64,000 bases of DNA, taken from positions 3,968,001 through 4,032,000 of the forward strand of contig NZ_CP106798.1 in assembly GCF_025642155.1 (NCBI RefSeq), read 5' to 3'. The position numbers and the translations under genes are program-made. The notes below the pieces were generated by a model. It worked only from the letters and a program-made list of their open reading frames with translations. It did not search any database and was not told the origin of the DNA. This document shows, in pieces, positions 16,860-26,219 of the stretch (the stretch's first letter is position 1; each line of letters begins with the position of its first letter). This DNA is from Streptomyces sp. HUAS 15-9. GTDB taxonomy: Bacteria > Actinomycetota > Actinomycetes > Streptomycetales > Streptomycetaceae.

Positions 16860-17239
16860 GAGGAGGACGCCCCGCCGGTCGCCCGCCCCAGCGAACCGAC
16901 CGCCGCGACCTTCACCCCGGCCTGGTGGCACACCCAGTGCGGATCGGGCCCGAGTTCCGGCTCGACGTCCAGCGCGTGCGGGTCACCGGAGCCGCAGACG
17001 GGGCACAGCGGCCAGCGGCCGTACCGGTCCAGCAGCGCGTCCTGCACGTCCTGCGCCACCAGCCCGGGCAGATAGCCCGCGCCCTCCGGCCACTGTTCGA
17101 CCCACCAGCGGCGCTGTACGACGGAGTCCTCGACCAGGGAGACGACGTCCGCCTCGGCGACCTCGCCCGCGACCAGATCGGCGAGCACCAGGGCGCGGGC
17201 CGCGTGCAACGCCTGTTCCAGGGGGCTTACGGGGTCCAT
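16856..17239 (-). CDS. Conserved 127-aa protein, unknown function
   Basis: A 127-aa reading frame starting MDPVSPLEQALHAARALVLADL. It has a helical N-terminal half (EVAEADVVSLVEDSVVQRRW) and a C-terminal half with a possible zinc ribbon: LCPVCGSGDPHAL then WVCHQAG. It is the first gene of a two-gene unit with the DUF4031 gene and is divergent from the RpiR regulator gene, with starts 56 bases apart. No function is assigned; the ribbon suggests nucleic-acid or protein binding. Confidence 0.75.
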   Translation of the reverse strand: MDPVSPLEQALHAARALVLADLVAGEVAEADVVSLVEDSVVQRRWWVEQWPEGAGYLPGLVAQDVQDALLDRYGRWPLCPVCGSGDPHALDVEPELGPDPHWVCHQAGVKVAAVGSLGRATGGASSS

Positions 17240-17277
17240 GGTCCCATTGTGCGCAGTCTTGACCCCGACACCGAGCC

Positions 17278-17321
17278 GAAAATATCTTTCATATGTGACC
17301 CAGGATGTGAAGGAAATTTTC
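17278..17321 (+). promoter_or_regulatory. Long inverted repeat over the rpiR-family gene start (operator)
   Basis: The left arm GAAAATATCTTTCA (17278-17291) and the right arm TGAAGGAAATTTTC (17308-17321) match as inverted repeats at 12 of 14 positions with a 16-base spacer. The GTG start at 17295 lies in the spacer. RpiR/MurR regulators bind inverted A/T-rich half sites of this type, so this is probably the autoregulatory operator of the downstream regulator. Assignment is inferred from pattern and position. Confidence 0.65.
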
Positions 17322-18227
17322 GGCAGCCCGGGAAAACCCGGCAGCACGCCACCGGCCCCGGCCGCCCTCGCCGCCAAGGTGCGCACGCTCGCCCCCTCCA
17401 TGACCCGCTCCATGCAGCGCGTCGCGGAGGCCGTCGCGAGTGACCCGGCGGGCTGTGCCGCCCTCACGGTCACCGGTCTGGCCGAACTCACCGGCACCAG
17501 CGAGGCGACGGTCGTCCGAACGGCCCGCCTGCTGGGCTATCCGGGCTACCGCGACCTGCGCCTGGCGCTGGCCGGCCTCGCCGCGCAGCAGCAGTCCGGC
17601 CGCGCGCCCGCCATCACGACCGACATCGCGGTCGACGACCCGATCGCCGATGTCGTCGCCAAGCTCGCCTACGACGAGCAGCAGACCCTCGCCGACACGG
17701 CCGCCGGCCTGGACACCGCGCAACTGGGAGCGGCCGTGACCGCGCTGGCCGGGGCACGGCGCACCGATGTGTACGGCATAGGCGCGTCGGGGCTGGTCGC
17801 CCAGGACCTCACCCAGAAGCTGCTGCGGATAGGGCTCATAGCCCACGCGCACAGCGATCCGCATCTCGCCGTGACCAACGCGGTCCAACTGCGGGCCGGG
17901 GACGTGGCGATCGCGATCACGCACTCGGGCTCCACGGGGGACGTCATAGAGCCGCTGCGGGTGGCGTTCGAGCACGGGGCGACTACCGTCGCGATCACGG
18001 GGCGGCCTGATTCTTCCGTGACTCAGTACGCGGACCATGTACTGACGACGTCGACCGCCCGGGAGAGTGAGTTGCGGCCGGCGGCGATGTCCTCGCGGAC
18101 CGGTCAGCTGCTGGTGGTCGACTGTCTGTTCGTGGGTGTTGCGCAACGGACGTACGAGTCGGCTGCGCCGGCGCTGGCCGCTTCGTACGAGGCGTTGGCT
18201 CATCGGCATCGGAGTTCGCCGCGATAG
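17295..18227 (+). CDS. MurR/RpiR-family transcriptional regulator
   Basis: A 310-aa protein starting at GTG (VTQDVKEIFGSPGKPG). Residues about 30-100 hold the RpiR-type helix-turn-helix (VTGLAELTGTSEATVVRTARLLGYPGYRDLRLAL). Residues about 140-280 hold a SIS sugar-phosphate-binding domain (DVYGIGASGLVAQDL, and AITHSGSTGDVIEPL). It probably senses an amino-sugar phosphate and controls the downstream murQ and PTS genes and its own gene through the inverted repeat at its start. GTG at 17307 is an alternative start. Confidence 0.9.
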   Translation: MTQDVKEIFGSPGKPGSTPPAPAALAAKVRTLAPSMTRSMQRVAEAVASDPAGCAALTVTGLAELTGTSEATVVRTARLLGYPGYRDLRLALAGLAAQQQSGRAPAITTDIAVDDPIADVVAKLAYDEQQTLADTAAGLDTAQLGAAVTALAGARRTDVYGIGASGLVAQDLTQKLLRIGLIAHAHSDPHLAVTNAVQLRAGDVAIAITHSGSTGDVIEPLRVAFEHGATTVAITGRPDSSVTQYADHVLTTSTARESELRPAAMSSRTGQLLVVDCLFVGVAQRTYESAAPALAASYEALAHRHRSSPR

Positions 18228-18250
18228 ACAGACCGTAGGACTTGATCGTT

Positions 18251-18330
18251 GTGGGGACGCGCGGGCCGAGTGTGGCTGGTCGCGCCCACGCGGCGGAGCC
18301 GCAGAATGACACAGCCCCGCGCCCCTTGGG
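18251..18330. repeat. Interspersed palindromic Streptomyces repeat
   Basis: The stretch contains the hairpin GCGGCGGAGCCGC and the flanking text TGGCTGGTCGCGCCCACGCG and ACAGCCCCGCGCCCC, which I recognise as a recurrent intergenic unit across Streptomyces genomes. It lies between the rpiR-family gene and murQ. The identification relies on memory of recurring sequence, not a search. Confidence 0.55.
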
Positions 18331-18366
18331 AATTGCACTGACCAGCGCTGAAAAGAGCCGCCCCCG

Positions 18367-19302
18367 ATGACTTCCACGTCCGACCCCCGTGATCTCCGTG
18401 CCGAGCTGGAGGCCCTGACCACCGAAGCCTTTCGGCCGGAACTCGCCGGTATCGACCGGTTGCCCACCCTCGAGATCGCTCGGCTGATGAACGATGAGGA
18501 CTCGGGTGTCCCCGGTGCCGTCGCCGAGTGTCTTCCGCAGATCGCCGGTGCCATCGATGCCATCGCCGCGCGCATGTCCCGGGGCGGCCGGCTGGTCTAT
18601 GCCGGCGCGGGTACCGCCGGACGGCTCGGTGTGCTGGACGCCTCCGAGTGCCCGCCGACCTTCAACACCGAGCCCTCCCAGGTCGTCGGTCTGATCGCGG
18701 GCGGGCCGGAGGCGATGGTGACGTCCGTCGAGGGCGCCGAGGACTCGAAGGAGCTGGCCCGCAAGGATCTCGACGCGCTCGTGCTGACGCCCGACGACAC
18801 GGTGGTCGGTGTCTCCGCCTCCGGCCGGACGCCGTACGCGATCGGCGCCGTCGAACACGCCCGCGCCCTGGGTGCCCTGACCGTGGGTCTGGCCTGCAAC
18901 AGGGACAGCGCGCTGGCGGCGGCCGCCGAGCACGGCATCGAGGTCGTCGTCGGGCCGGAGCTGATCACCGGCTCCACCCGGCTGAAGGCCGGTACGGCCC
19001 AGAAGCTGGTCCTCAACATGCTGTCGACGATCACGATGGTCCGTCTGGGCAAGACGTTCGGGAACCTGATGGTCGACGTACGCGCCTCGAACGACAAGCT
19101 CCGGGCCCGGTCCCGCCGTATCGTCGCCCTGGCCACGGGCGCGCCGGACGAGGAGATCGAGAAGGCGCTGTCGGAGTCGGGCGGCGAGGTGAAGAACGCC
19201 ATCCTGACCGTCCTGGCCGGTGTCGACGGCCCGACGGCCGCCCGCCTTCTGGAGGAGTCCGGTGGCCATCTGCGTGCCGCGCTGGCGGACGCGGGGCGCT
19301 GA
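18367..19302 (+). CDS. murQ: N-acetylmuramic acid 6-phosphate etherase (MurQ)
   Basis: A 311-aa SIS-domain lyase that cleaves the lactyl ether of MurNAc 6-phosphate to give GlcNAc 6-phosphate and D-lactate. Signature blocks are YAGAGTAGRLGVLDASECPPTF (with the catalytic Glu), GGPEAMVTSVEGAEDS and VGVSASGRTPYAIGAVEHA, then STRLKAGTAQKLVLNMLST. Lengths and motifs are those of full MurQ. It lies between a RpiR-type regulator and a PTS EIIBC gene, so this is a MurNAc uptake and recycling unit; the product feeds NagA, which is encoded at 34897. Confidence 0.97.
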   Translation: MTSTSDPRDLRAELEALTTEAFRPELAGIDRLPTLEIARLMNDEDSGVPGAVAECLPQIAGAIDAIAARMSRGGRLVYAGAGTAGRLGVLDASECPPTFNTEPSQVVGLIAGGPEAMVTSVEGAEDSKELARKDLDALVLTPDDTVVGVSASGRTPYAIGAVEHARALGALTVGLACNRDSALAAAAEHGIEVVVGPELITGSTRLKAGTAQKLVLNMLSTITMVRLGKTFGNLMVDVRASNDKLRARSRRIVALATGAPDEEIEKALSESGGEVKNAILTVLAGVDGPTAARLLEESGGHLRAALADAGR

Positions 19303-19318
19303 CGCGCACGCTCGGTGG

Positions 19319-20743
19319 GTGCGCAACGACCCCGCCTCCGCCGCCGCCGCGATCCTGCCCCTGGTGGGCGGCCCCGCGAACGTCACCTCCGTCGCCCACT
19401 GCATGACCCGGCTGCGGCTCGGCCTCGCCGACCCGTCGGCCGTCGACGGGGAAGCCCTGCGGGCGGTGCCCGGGGTGCTCGGGGTGGTCGTGGACGGGGG
19501 CTCGTACCAGGTGGTGCTGGGGCCGGGGGTGGTGGCGGAGGTCACGGCCGAGGTGGAGGCACTGGTGGCGCCGACCACCGCCGCCGGGCTCGCGCTGAAG
19601 GGGGCCGAGTTGCGGGCGGCGCAGCGCCGGCGCAACGCGACCCCGGTCAAGACCGCCCTGCGCCGCATCGCCAATGTGTTCGTCCCGTTGATCCCCGCGC
19701 TGATCGGCTGCGGCATCCTGGCCGGCCTCAACGGGCTGCTGGTCAACGCCGGTTGGCTGCCGGGCCTGACCCCCGCCCTGGCCGCGATCGCCTCCGCCTT
19801 CATGGCGCTGATCGCGGTGTTCGTCGGGTACACCACGGCGAAGGAGTTCGGCGGCACACCGGTGCTGGGCGGGGCGGTTGCTGCGGTGACCGTCTATCCG
19901 GGCGTCGCCAAGGTGACGGTGTTCGGCGTGCATCTGGCACCCGGGCAGGGCGGGGTGCTGGGCGCGCTGGCGGCGGCGCTGCTGGGGACGTATGTGGAGC
20001 GGTGGTGCCGGGGCCGGGTGCCGGGCGCGCTGGACGTCCTGCTGACCCCGACGGTGACGGTCCTGGTGTCGGGTCTGGCGACGCTGTACGGCCTCATGTA
20101 CGCGGCCGGGGTGGTCTCGGCGGCCATCGGCACGGCGGCGGACCGGCTGCTGGCGACGACGGGCGCGTTCGCCGGGCTGGTCCTGGGCGGACTGTTCCTG
20201 CCGCTGGTGATGCTGGGCCTGCACCAGGCCCTGATCCCCATTCACACCACTCTCATCCAGCAGCAGGGCTACACGGTCCTGCTGCCCCTGCTGGCCATGG
20301 CGGGCGCGGGTCAGGTGGGTGCGGCGATGGCGGTGTACGTCCGTCTGCGCCACGACGCCTCCATCCGTACGACGATCAGGTCGGCGCTCCCGGCCGGGCT
20401 GCTGGGCGTGGGCGAACCGCTCATCTACGGGGTGTCCCTGCCGCTCGGCCGGCCGTTTCTGACGGCCTGTGCGGGCGGGGCGGCGGGCGGGGCGTTCGTC
20501 GGGTTCTTCGCGATGCTCGGGGACAAGGTGGGGGCGACGGCGATCGGCCCGTCGGGCTGGGCCCTGTTCCCGTTGCTGGCGGGCAACAGGAGCCCGGCCC
20601 TGACGGCGGCGATCTACGGCGGAGGCCTGCTGACCGGTTACGTCGTCGGCTTCCTGGCGACGTATGCGGTGGTCGGGCCCGGCGGCGGAGATGCGGGCGA
20701 GCCACGTGACGTCCCGGCCGCACATATGACGGATCCCTGCTGA
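19319..20743 (+). CDS. PTS transporter EIIBC, sucrose/MurNAc type
   Basis: A 474-aa phosphotransferase-system permease starting at GTG. The N-terminal EIIB domain has the phosphocysteine motif in VAHCMTRLRLGL and the TYQV-like SYQVVLGPG. The EIIC part has about ten hydrophobic helices, PLIPALIGCGILAGLNG, GLHQALIPIH and the substrate-site motif GEPLIYGVSLPLGRPF. By its position next to murQ, 16 bases away, the substrate is probably MurNAc (MurP-like) or a related wall sugar; the fold alone would also fit sucrose or trehalose. No EIIA domain is visible, so a separate EIIA (Crr-like) would be needed. Confidence 0.88.
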   Translation: MRNDPASAAAAILPLVGGPANVTSVAHCMTRLRLGLADPSAVDGEALRAVPGVLGVVVDGGSYQVVLGPGVVAEVTAEVEALVAPTTAAGLALKGAELRAAQRRRNATPVKTALRRIANVFVPLIPALIGCGILAGLNGLLVNAGWLPGLTPALAAIASAFMALIAVFVGYTTAKEFGGTPVLGGAVAAVTVYPGVAKVTVFGVHLAPGQGGVLGALAAALLGTYVERWCRGRVPGALDVLLTPTVTVLVSGLATLYGLMYAAGVVSAAIGTAADRLLATTGAFAGLVLGGLFLPLVMLGLHQALIPIHTTLIQQQGYTVLLPLLAMAGAGQVGAAMAVYVRLRHDASIRTTIRSALPAGLLGVGEPLIYGVSLPLGRPFLTACAGGAAGGAFVGFFAMLGDKVGATAIGPSGWALFPLLAGNRSPALTAAIYGGGLLTGYVVGFLATYAVVGPGGGDAGEPRDVPAAHMTDPC

Positions 20744-20820
20744 TCCGAGGGCGAATCCCTGCTGATCCATTGGCGGACCCATACTGAGGGCGTACTCAAA
20801 GGCGTACTCGAAGGCGTACC
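20733..20820. repeat. Short direct repeats upstream of the 189-aa gene
   Basis: ATCCCTGCTGATCC occurs twice with a 22-base period (20733-20746, 20755-20768), the first copy overlapping the PTS stop. GGCGTACTC(A/G)AA follows twice plus a partial third copy with a 12-base period (20789-20820). They fill most of the gap before the gene at 20849. Confidence 0.7.
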
Positions 20821-20848
20821 GCCGCGCCGCCGGAAGACGGGAGCGCTC

Positions 20849-21418
20849 ATGAACCACGCCCAACTGACCGCCCTGGGCCGGGCCCTGCGGCTGGTCGGCG
20901 AGCACGGGGAAGCGCTCACCACCGACACCCCGGACGCGCGGCTGCACGAGGTGAAGGCCGATCTGCGCAGGGCCCTGGACCTGCTGGACGAGAGCGTCAC
21001 CACGGGCGCAGTCACCACACGTTGTCCCGAGCATCCGAACGGGCCCGTCGACGAGAGCGCGCCGGACCTGTGTCTGCTGTGCGAGACACGGCGACGGGCC
21101 GCGCGCCGCTCCGAGCTGCACGGCAGCCGCCCGCAGTCCGACCCCGCAGCCCCGGCCCCCTCCCGCTACGGCGTCCGCTCCGACCGCCCCCAGCCCCAGC
21201 AGCGCTGGCTGCCGGAGCTGTGGAACGGGCGGGAGTGGCAGTTGTGCGGTACGCCGCGACGGGACCGGCGCGAGGCCGAGCAGTATCTCGCCGCCCAGCG
21301 GCACGGCTCCCGGCCCGCCATGGCCTACCGGCTCGTCCACGAGTTCACGGACTACGAGGTGCTGCGGATCTGGGGCACACCCGTGCAGGTCGACATCGAG
21401 CCGATGGGCAACCTCTAG
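20849..21418 (+). CDS. Hypothetical 189-aa protein
   Basis: A 189-aa reading frame starting MNHAQLTALGRALRLVGEHG. It has a helical N-terminal half (ARLHEVKADLRRALDLLDESV), a possible metal site (TTRCPEHPNGP then DLCLLCETRRRAARR), a disordered middle, and a compact C-terminal end (WNGREWQLCGTPRRDRREAEQYL then VLRIWGTPVQVDIEPMG). The C-terminal end looks like a small conserved domain. I do not recognise the family. It follows the repeats after the PTS gene and is convergent with the flavin oxidoreductase. Confidence 0.65.
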   Translation: MNHAQLTALGRALRLVGEHGEALTTDTPDARLHEVKADLRRALDLLDESVTTGAVTTRCPEHPNGPVDESAPDLCLLCETRRRAARRSELHGSRPQSDPAAPAPSRYGVRSDRPQPQQRWLPELWNGREWQLCGTPRRDRREAEQYLAAQRHGSRPAMAYRLVHEFTDYEVLRIWGTPVQVDIEPMGNL

Positions 21419-21453
21419 GGCCCGGGGCCAGGGCGTTTCCCCGGCCCCGGGCC
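21419..21453. terminator. GC-rich hairpin terminator between convergent genes
   Basis: GGCCCGGGGCC (21419-21429) and GGCCCCGGGCC (21443-21453) form an 11-bp perfect stem with a 13-base loop between the 189-aa gene and the flavin oxidoreductase gene, which converge here. Confidence 0.8.
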
Positions 21454-21458
21454 TGGGA

Positions 21459-22586
21459 TCAGCTCAGCGTCTTCAGCGCCGCCGCGTCGTACGGCGCCAG
21501 CTCGTCGAAGCGGCCGGAGAGGACCTTCGCAGCCCACTGGGGGTCCTGGAGCAGCGCACGGCCGATGGCGACCAGGTCGAACTCGTCGCGCTCCAGCCGG
21601 TCGAGCAGGTCGTCGATGCCCTTGACCGGGGAGCCCTCGCCCATGAAGGCCTTGATGAAGTCGCCGTCGAGGCCGACCGAGCCGACGCTGATGACCTGCT
21701 TGCCGGTGAGCTTCTTCGTCCAGCCCGCGAGGTTCAGGTCGGAGCCGTCGAACTCGGGCAGCCAGTAGCGGCGGGTGGAGGCATGGAAGACGTCGACGCC
21801 GGCGGCGGCCAGCGGGGTGAGGATCGCCTCCAGTTCCTCGGGGGTCTCGGCGAGGCGGGCGCCGTAGTCCTGCTGCTTCCACTGCGAGAAGCGGAAGAGG
21901 ACCGGGAAGTCGGGGGAGACGGCCTCGCGGACCGCGGCGACGATCTCCGCCGCGAACTTGGTGCGGGCCACCGGGTCGCCGCCGTAGGCGTCGGTACGGC
22001 GGTTGGTGCCCGCCCACAGGAACTGGTCCAGGAGGTAGCCGTGGGCGCCGTGCAGTTCCACGCCGTCGAAGCCGATGCGCTCGGCGGCGGCCGCGGCCTC
22101 GGCGAACGCGCCGATGACGTCATCCAGGTCCTGCTGGGTCATGGCCTTGCCGGTGGGCTCGGCGCCCTCGGTGACGAGGCCGGAGGGGCCCATCGCGGGA
22201 GCGTCCGGGAAGGGGGCGTCGCCGTCGTTGCGGACCATGCCGATGTGCCACAGCTGCGGGACTATGGTGCCGCCCGCCGCGTGCACGTCCTCGGCGACCT
22301 TCGCCCAGCCCGCGAGCTGCTCCTCCCCGTGGAACCGGGGGACGCGGTCGCTCTGGCCCGCCGACTCGTGGCCCACGTACGTGCCCTCGGTGACGATCAG
22401 TCCGACACCGGCGGCGGCTCGGCGCGCGTAGTACGAGCGCACGTCCTCACCCGGGATGCCTCCCGGGGAGAACATCCGGGTCATCGGCGCCATCACGATC
22501 CGGTTGGGAACGGTGAGGCCGTTGAGCGCGATCGGACGGGACAGGATCTGGGCCGCGCGGGAGGCGGGGGGCGTGGTGACGGTCAC
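21459..22586 (-). CDS. NADH:flavin oxidoreductase, old yellow enzyme family
   Basis: A 375-aa FMN TIM-barrel ene-reductase. Start GTG at 22586 with GAGGAG nine bases upstream. Blocks are NRIVMAPMTRMFSPGGIP, IVTEGTYVG, QLWHIGMV, FDGVELHGAHGYLLDQFL (His-Asn/His type active site) and the R-T-D-A-Y-GG segment, then SVGSVGLDGDF and FDLVAIGRALLQDPQW. Such enzymes reduce activated alkenes with NAD(P)H. It is divergent from the zinc-ribbon-type remnant. The physiological substrate is not clear. Confidence 0.94.
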   Translation of the reverse strand: MTVTTPPASRAAQILSRPIALNGLTVPNRIVMAPMTRMFSPGGIPGEDVRSYYARRAAAGVGLIVTEGTYVGHESAGQSDRVPRFHGEEQLAGWAKVAEDVHAAGGTIVPQLWHIGMVRNDGDAPFPDAPAMGPSGLVTEGAEPTGKAMTQQDLDDVIGAFAEAAAAAERIGFDGVELHGAHGYLLDQFLWAGTNRRTDAYGGDPVARTKFAAEIVAAVREAVSPDFPVLFRFSQWKQQDYGARLAETPEELEAILTPLAAAGVDVFHASTRRYWLPEFDGSDLNLAGWTKKLTGKQVISVGSVGLDGDFIKAFMGEGSPVKGIDDLLDRLERDEFDLVAIGRALLQDPQWAAKVLSGRFDELAPYDAAALKTLS

Positions 22587-22709
22587 GTGGGGGGCTCCTC
22601 GTGAGTGGGGTCGGATGCCGACCGGCCGGTACGTGAGCATGCATTGTTGCAGCTCCTTAAGTAACTGCCTATGCGCTGCCCCACATTCCGACCCTGAGGA
22701 AAGCTCTAC

Positions 22710-23039
22710 GTGACGCCGCTCACACCGCCCCGGTTCAGTCGCCGCACCCGCTCCCGTAGCACCTCGTCCGGCGGCCCTGCTCCGCCGCCGGTTGACCGAC
22801 AAACTCCCGCCGGAACCACCACCCGCCCCGCGCCTGCCCCGCCGGGTGCTGGAGTGCGCCGAGTGCGGGGTGCCGGGACGGCCGGAAGCGCTGCCGGGGG
22901 GGGCGTGTGCGGCGGGTGCCGAGGCGAACGCGCTCCCGCGCGTCCCCGTACGCCCCTGCCCGCCCCCTCTGCCCACGCCCGCGCGGGTGAGATCCGGGCT
23001 GCGATGTCCCTGAAGCGACGAGAGAGGACACCCGCATGA
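22710..23039 (+). pseudogene. Zinc-ribbon-type small protein gene, frame disrupted at a poly-G run
   Basis: Two frames together give a plausible zinc-ribbon protein. Frame one, from about 22792, reads RRLTDKLPPEPPPAP then LECAECGVPGRPEALPGG, and the other frame continues VCGGCRGERAPARPR to HARAGEIRAAMSLKRRER. Joining them puts CAEC and CGGC in a CxxC-CxxC arrangement. The switch falls on a run of eight Gs near 22897-22906, a common site for mutation or sequencing slippage. The true start is uncertain (GTG 22710 or TTG 22792). Reading either frame alone splits the Cys pairs. Confidence 0.5.
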
Positions 23040-23098
23040 CCGCTCCTACGGTCCGACGACACCACCCCGGGGCAGGATGGAGGGGAGGAGGCGACGCC

Positions 23099-23404
23099 AT
23101 GACCCCCAGCACCGCCCAGCGCCCGCAGATGTCCGTCGAGGACTTCGAGGAGCTTGCCCGCAGGGCACCGAAGAATGTGCAGCTCGAACTCATCAACGGG
23201 CGGCTGTACGTCAAGGGCGATCGAATCTCGGCCGAGGACTTCGAGGAGCTGGCCCGTAAGGCTCCCGAGGCCGTCAAGCTCGAACTCATCGACGGAAAGC
23301 TAGAGGTCAAGCCGTTACCGGACCTCTGGGGCGCCACCGTCGAGCTCCCACCGCCGGTGAGCATCACCCTGGAGACCGAGGAGCTCAAGGAGTACGCAGA
23401 CTGA
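23099..23404 (+). CDS. Uma2-family endonuclease remnant with duplicated N-terminal motif
   Basis: A 101-aa protein with a strong ribosome site (GGAGGGGAGGAGG). It begins MTPSTAQRPQMSVEDFEELA like Uma2/DUF820 nucleases, but that first motif is repeated: SVEDFEELARRAP...LELINGR at 23135 and SAEDFEELARKAP...LELIDGK at 23231, a 96-base period. It then jumps straight to a C-terminal-like end (ATVELPPPVSITLETEELK). The central nuclease core with PD-(D/E)xK residues is missing; family members are about 190 aa. It is therefore probably inactive as a nuclease. The next gene, a methyltransferase, begins four bases after its stop. Confidence 0.75.
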   Translation: MTPSTAQRPQMSVEDFEELARRAPKNVQLELINGRLYVKGDRISAEDFEELARKAPEAVKLELIDGKLEVKPLPDLWGATVELPPPVSITLETEELKEYAD

Positions 23405-23408
23405 CCGT

Positions 23409-24119
23409 ATGCCGAAACCCCCACTGATCTCCGCGAGCGACGAGCTGGAGCGGTCCTCCGTCGTAGCCAACAACTCCATGAACCGGCAACGCGGGCTCAC
23501 CGGAGTCAACAGCTACGCCCGCGAGTTGGGCTTCGATCCCCTTACCCGGCTGGCCGGTCGTCCCGCTCCCTCCTGGCTGGACCTGTGCAGTGGTGAGGGC
23601 CGGGCCCTGCGGGAAGCGGCCGGTGCCCTGTCGAGCGACGCTGTGCTCACCGCCGTAGACCTCGTGGGGCCGCTCGTGCCCGGGACGCCGACGCCGCCCG
23701 TCCTGGAGGAGATCATTGCCTCCATCTCCTCTTGGGCGCCCTCACGGACGTACGACCTCATCACCTGCGTACACGGTCTCCACTACATCGGCGATCAGCT
23801 GGGGCTTGTCTGCCGGGCCGCCTCCTGGCTCACCCCCGACGGACTGTTCATCGCCCACTTCGACCCCGACTCCATCCGCTGGGCCGACGGCTCACCTGCC
23901 GGGCGGGCCGCCCTCTCCACCCTCCGCGCCGCCGGATTCCGCTACAGCTCCCGGCACCACCGCCTCACCCTCGATGGCGCCCGCGACATCCGACTGCCGT
24001 TCCACTACGCGGGTGCCGATCCCTCCGCCGGGCCGAACTACACGGGTCAGCCCGCGGTGGGTTCCCACTACTCTCAGGCAAGCAGCGGCGTTCCCCTGAC
24101 GGAGACCCGCGTCGGCTGA
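23409..24119 (+). CDS. Class I SAM-dependent methyltransferase
   Basis: A 236-aa protein. PSWLDLCSGEGRALREAA is the SAM-binding motif I with TAVDLV as motif II and YDLITCVHGLHYIGD as the post-I segment. The C-terminal part (STLRAAGFRYSSRHHRLTLDG) is less conserved. It belongs to the small methyltransferases often encoded next to Uma2 genes in Streptomyces, as here. Target unknown. Confidence 0.85.
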   Translation: MPKPPLISASDELERSSVVANNSMNRQRGLTGVNSYARELGFDPLTRLAGRPAPSWLDLCSGEGRALREAAGALSSDAVLTAVDLVGPLVPGTPTPPVLEEIIASISSWAPSRTYDLITCVHGLHYIGDQLGLVCRAASWLTPDGLFIAHFDPDSIRWADGSPAGRAALSTLRAAGFRYSSRHHRLTLDGARDIRLPFHYAGADPSAGPNYTGQPAVGSHYSQASSGVPLTETRVG

Positions 24120-24132
24120 GCCCTGAAAACGC

Positions 24133-24171
24133 CCGAGGGCGGCACCCCCGCACAGGGAGTGCCGCCCTCGG
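24133..24171. terminator. Bidirectional hairpin terminator
   Basis: CCGAGGGCGGCAC (24133-24145) pairs with GTGCCGCCCTCGG (24159-24171), a 13-bp perfect stem with a 13-base loop between the methyltransferase and groEL2 3' ends. Confidence 0.9.
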
Positions 24172-24207
24172 ATCAAGCAGGACGCTCGATCAACCGGAAC
24201 CGGTCGA

Positions 24208-25896
<1,689 letters not shown>

Positions 25897-25955
25897 TCAC
25901 GGGCCGGTGGTTCCTTGCCCCACCCGCTCCGCGGCCTCACCGACCCGGTCCATCT

Positions 25956-26018
25956 TTGTCACTCTCACCTTCAGAGTGCTAACGCCAATGATTAGCACTC
26001 GCCCCGTCCGAGTGCAAG
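25956..26018 (-). promoter_or_regulatory. Two tandem CIRCE (HrcA) operators upstream of groEL2
   Basis: Four 9-base half-sites spaced by 9 bases each: TTGTCACTC (25956-25964), GAGTGCTAA (25974-25982), TTAGCACTC (25992-26000) and GAGTGCAAG (26010-26018). Read in order they form two CIRCE units, TTGTCACTC-N9-GAGTGCTAA and TTAGCACTC-N9-GAGTGCAAG, in tandem with 9 bases between them. HrcA represses chaperone genes through this element. A candidate promoter (TTGCAC, 17 bases, TAATCA) overlaps the boxes on the gene strand. Confidence 0.9.
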
Positions 26019-26146
26019 AAGCGCCCGCGAAGCGGGCTCCTTGAAGGGTGGTGGTCGGGCGACGGGCGGGCGCAAGCGGCTCGGGGGGATACGCAGGTGG
26101 GCGGCGGCGTCACGACGGCTGGGCAACGCGGGCGGTCCGGGCAGAC

Positions 26147-26182
26147 CGAAGGGCCCGTCCCCCGGGAGGTACGGGCCCTTCG
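26147..26182. terminator. Hairpin terminator downstream of the short cold-shock gene
   Basis: CGAAGGGCCCGT pairs with ACGGGCCCTTCG across a 12-base loop, located 38 bases after the cold-shock gene stop. It would end transcription of that gene before groEL2. Confidence 0.85.
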
Positions 26183-26219
26183 AAGATGAACAGAACGTCG
26201 GTGTCAGTCGACGCGTGCT

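Noticed and set aside
25974..26000. A single reversed CIRCE (GAGTGCTAA-N9-TTAGCACTC)
   Set aside because: The order of half-sites is inverted relative to CIRCE; it is better explained as the inner halves of two tandem CIRCE boxes.
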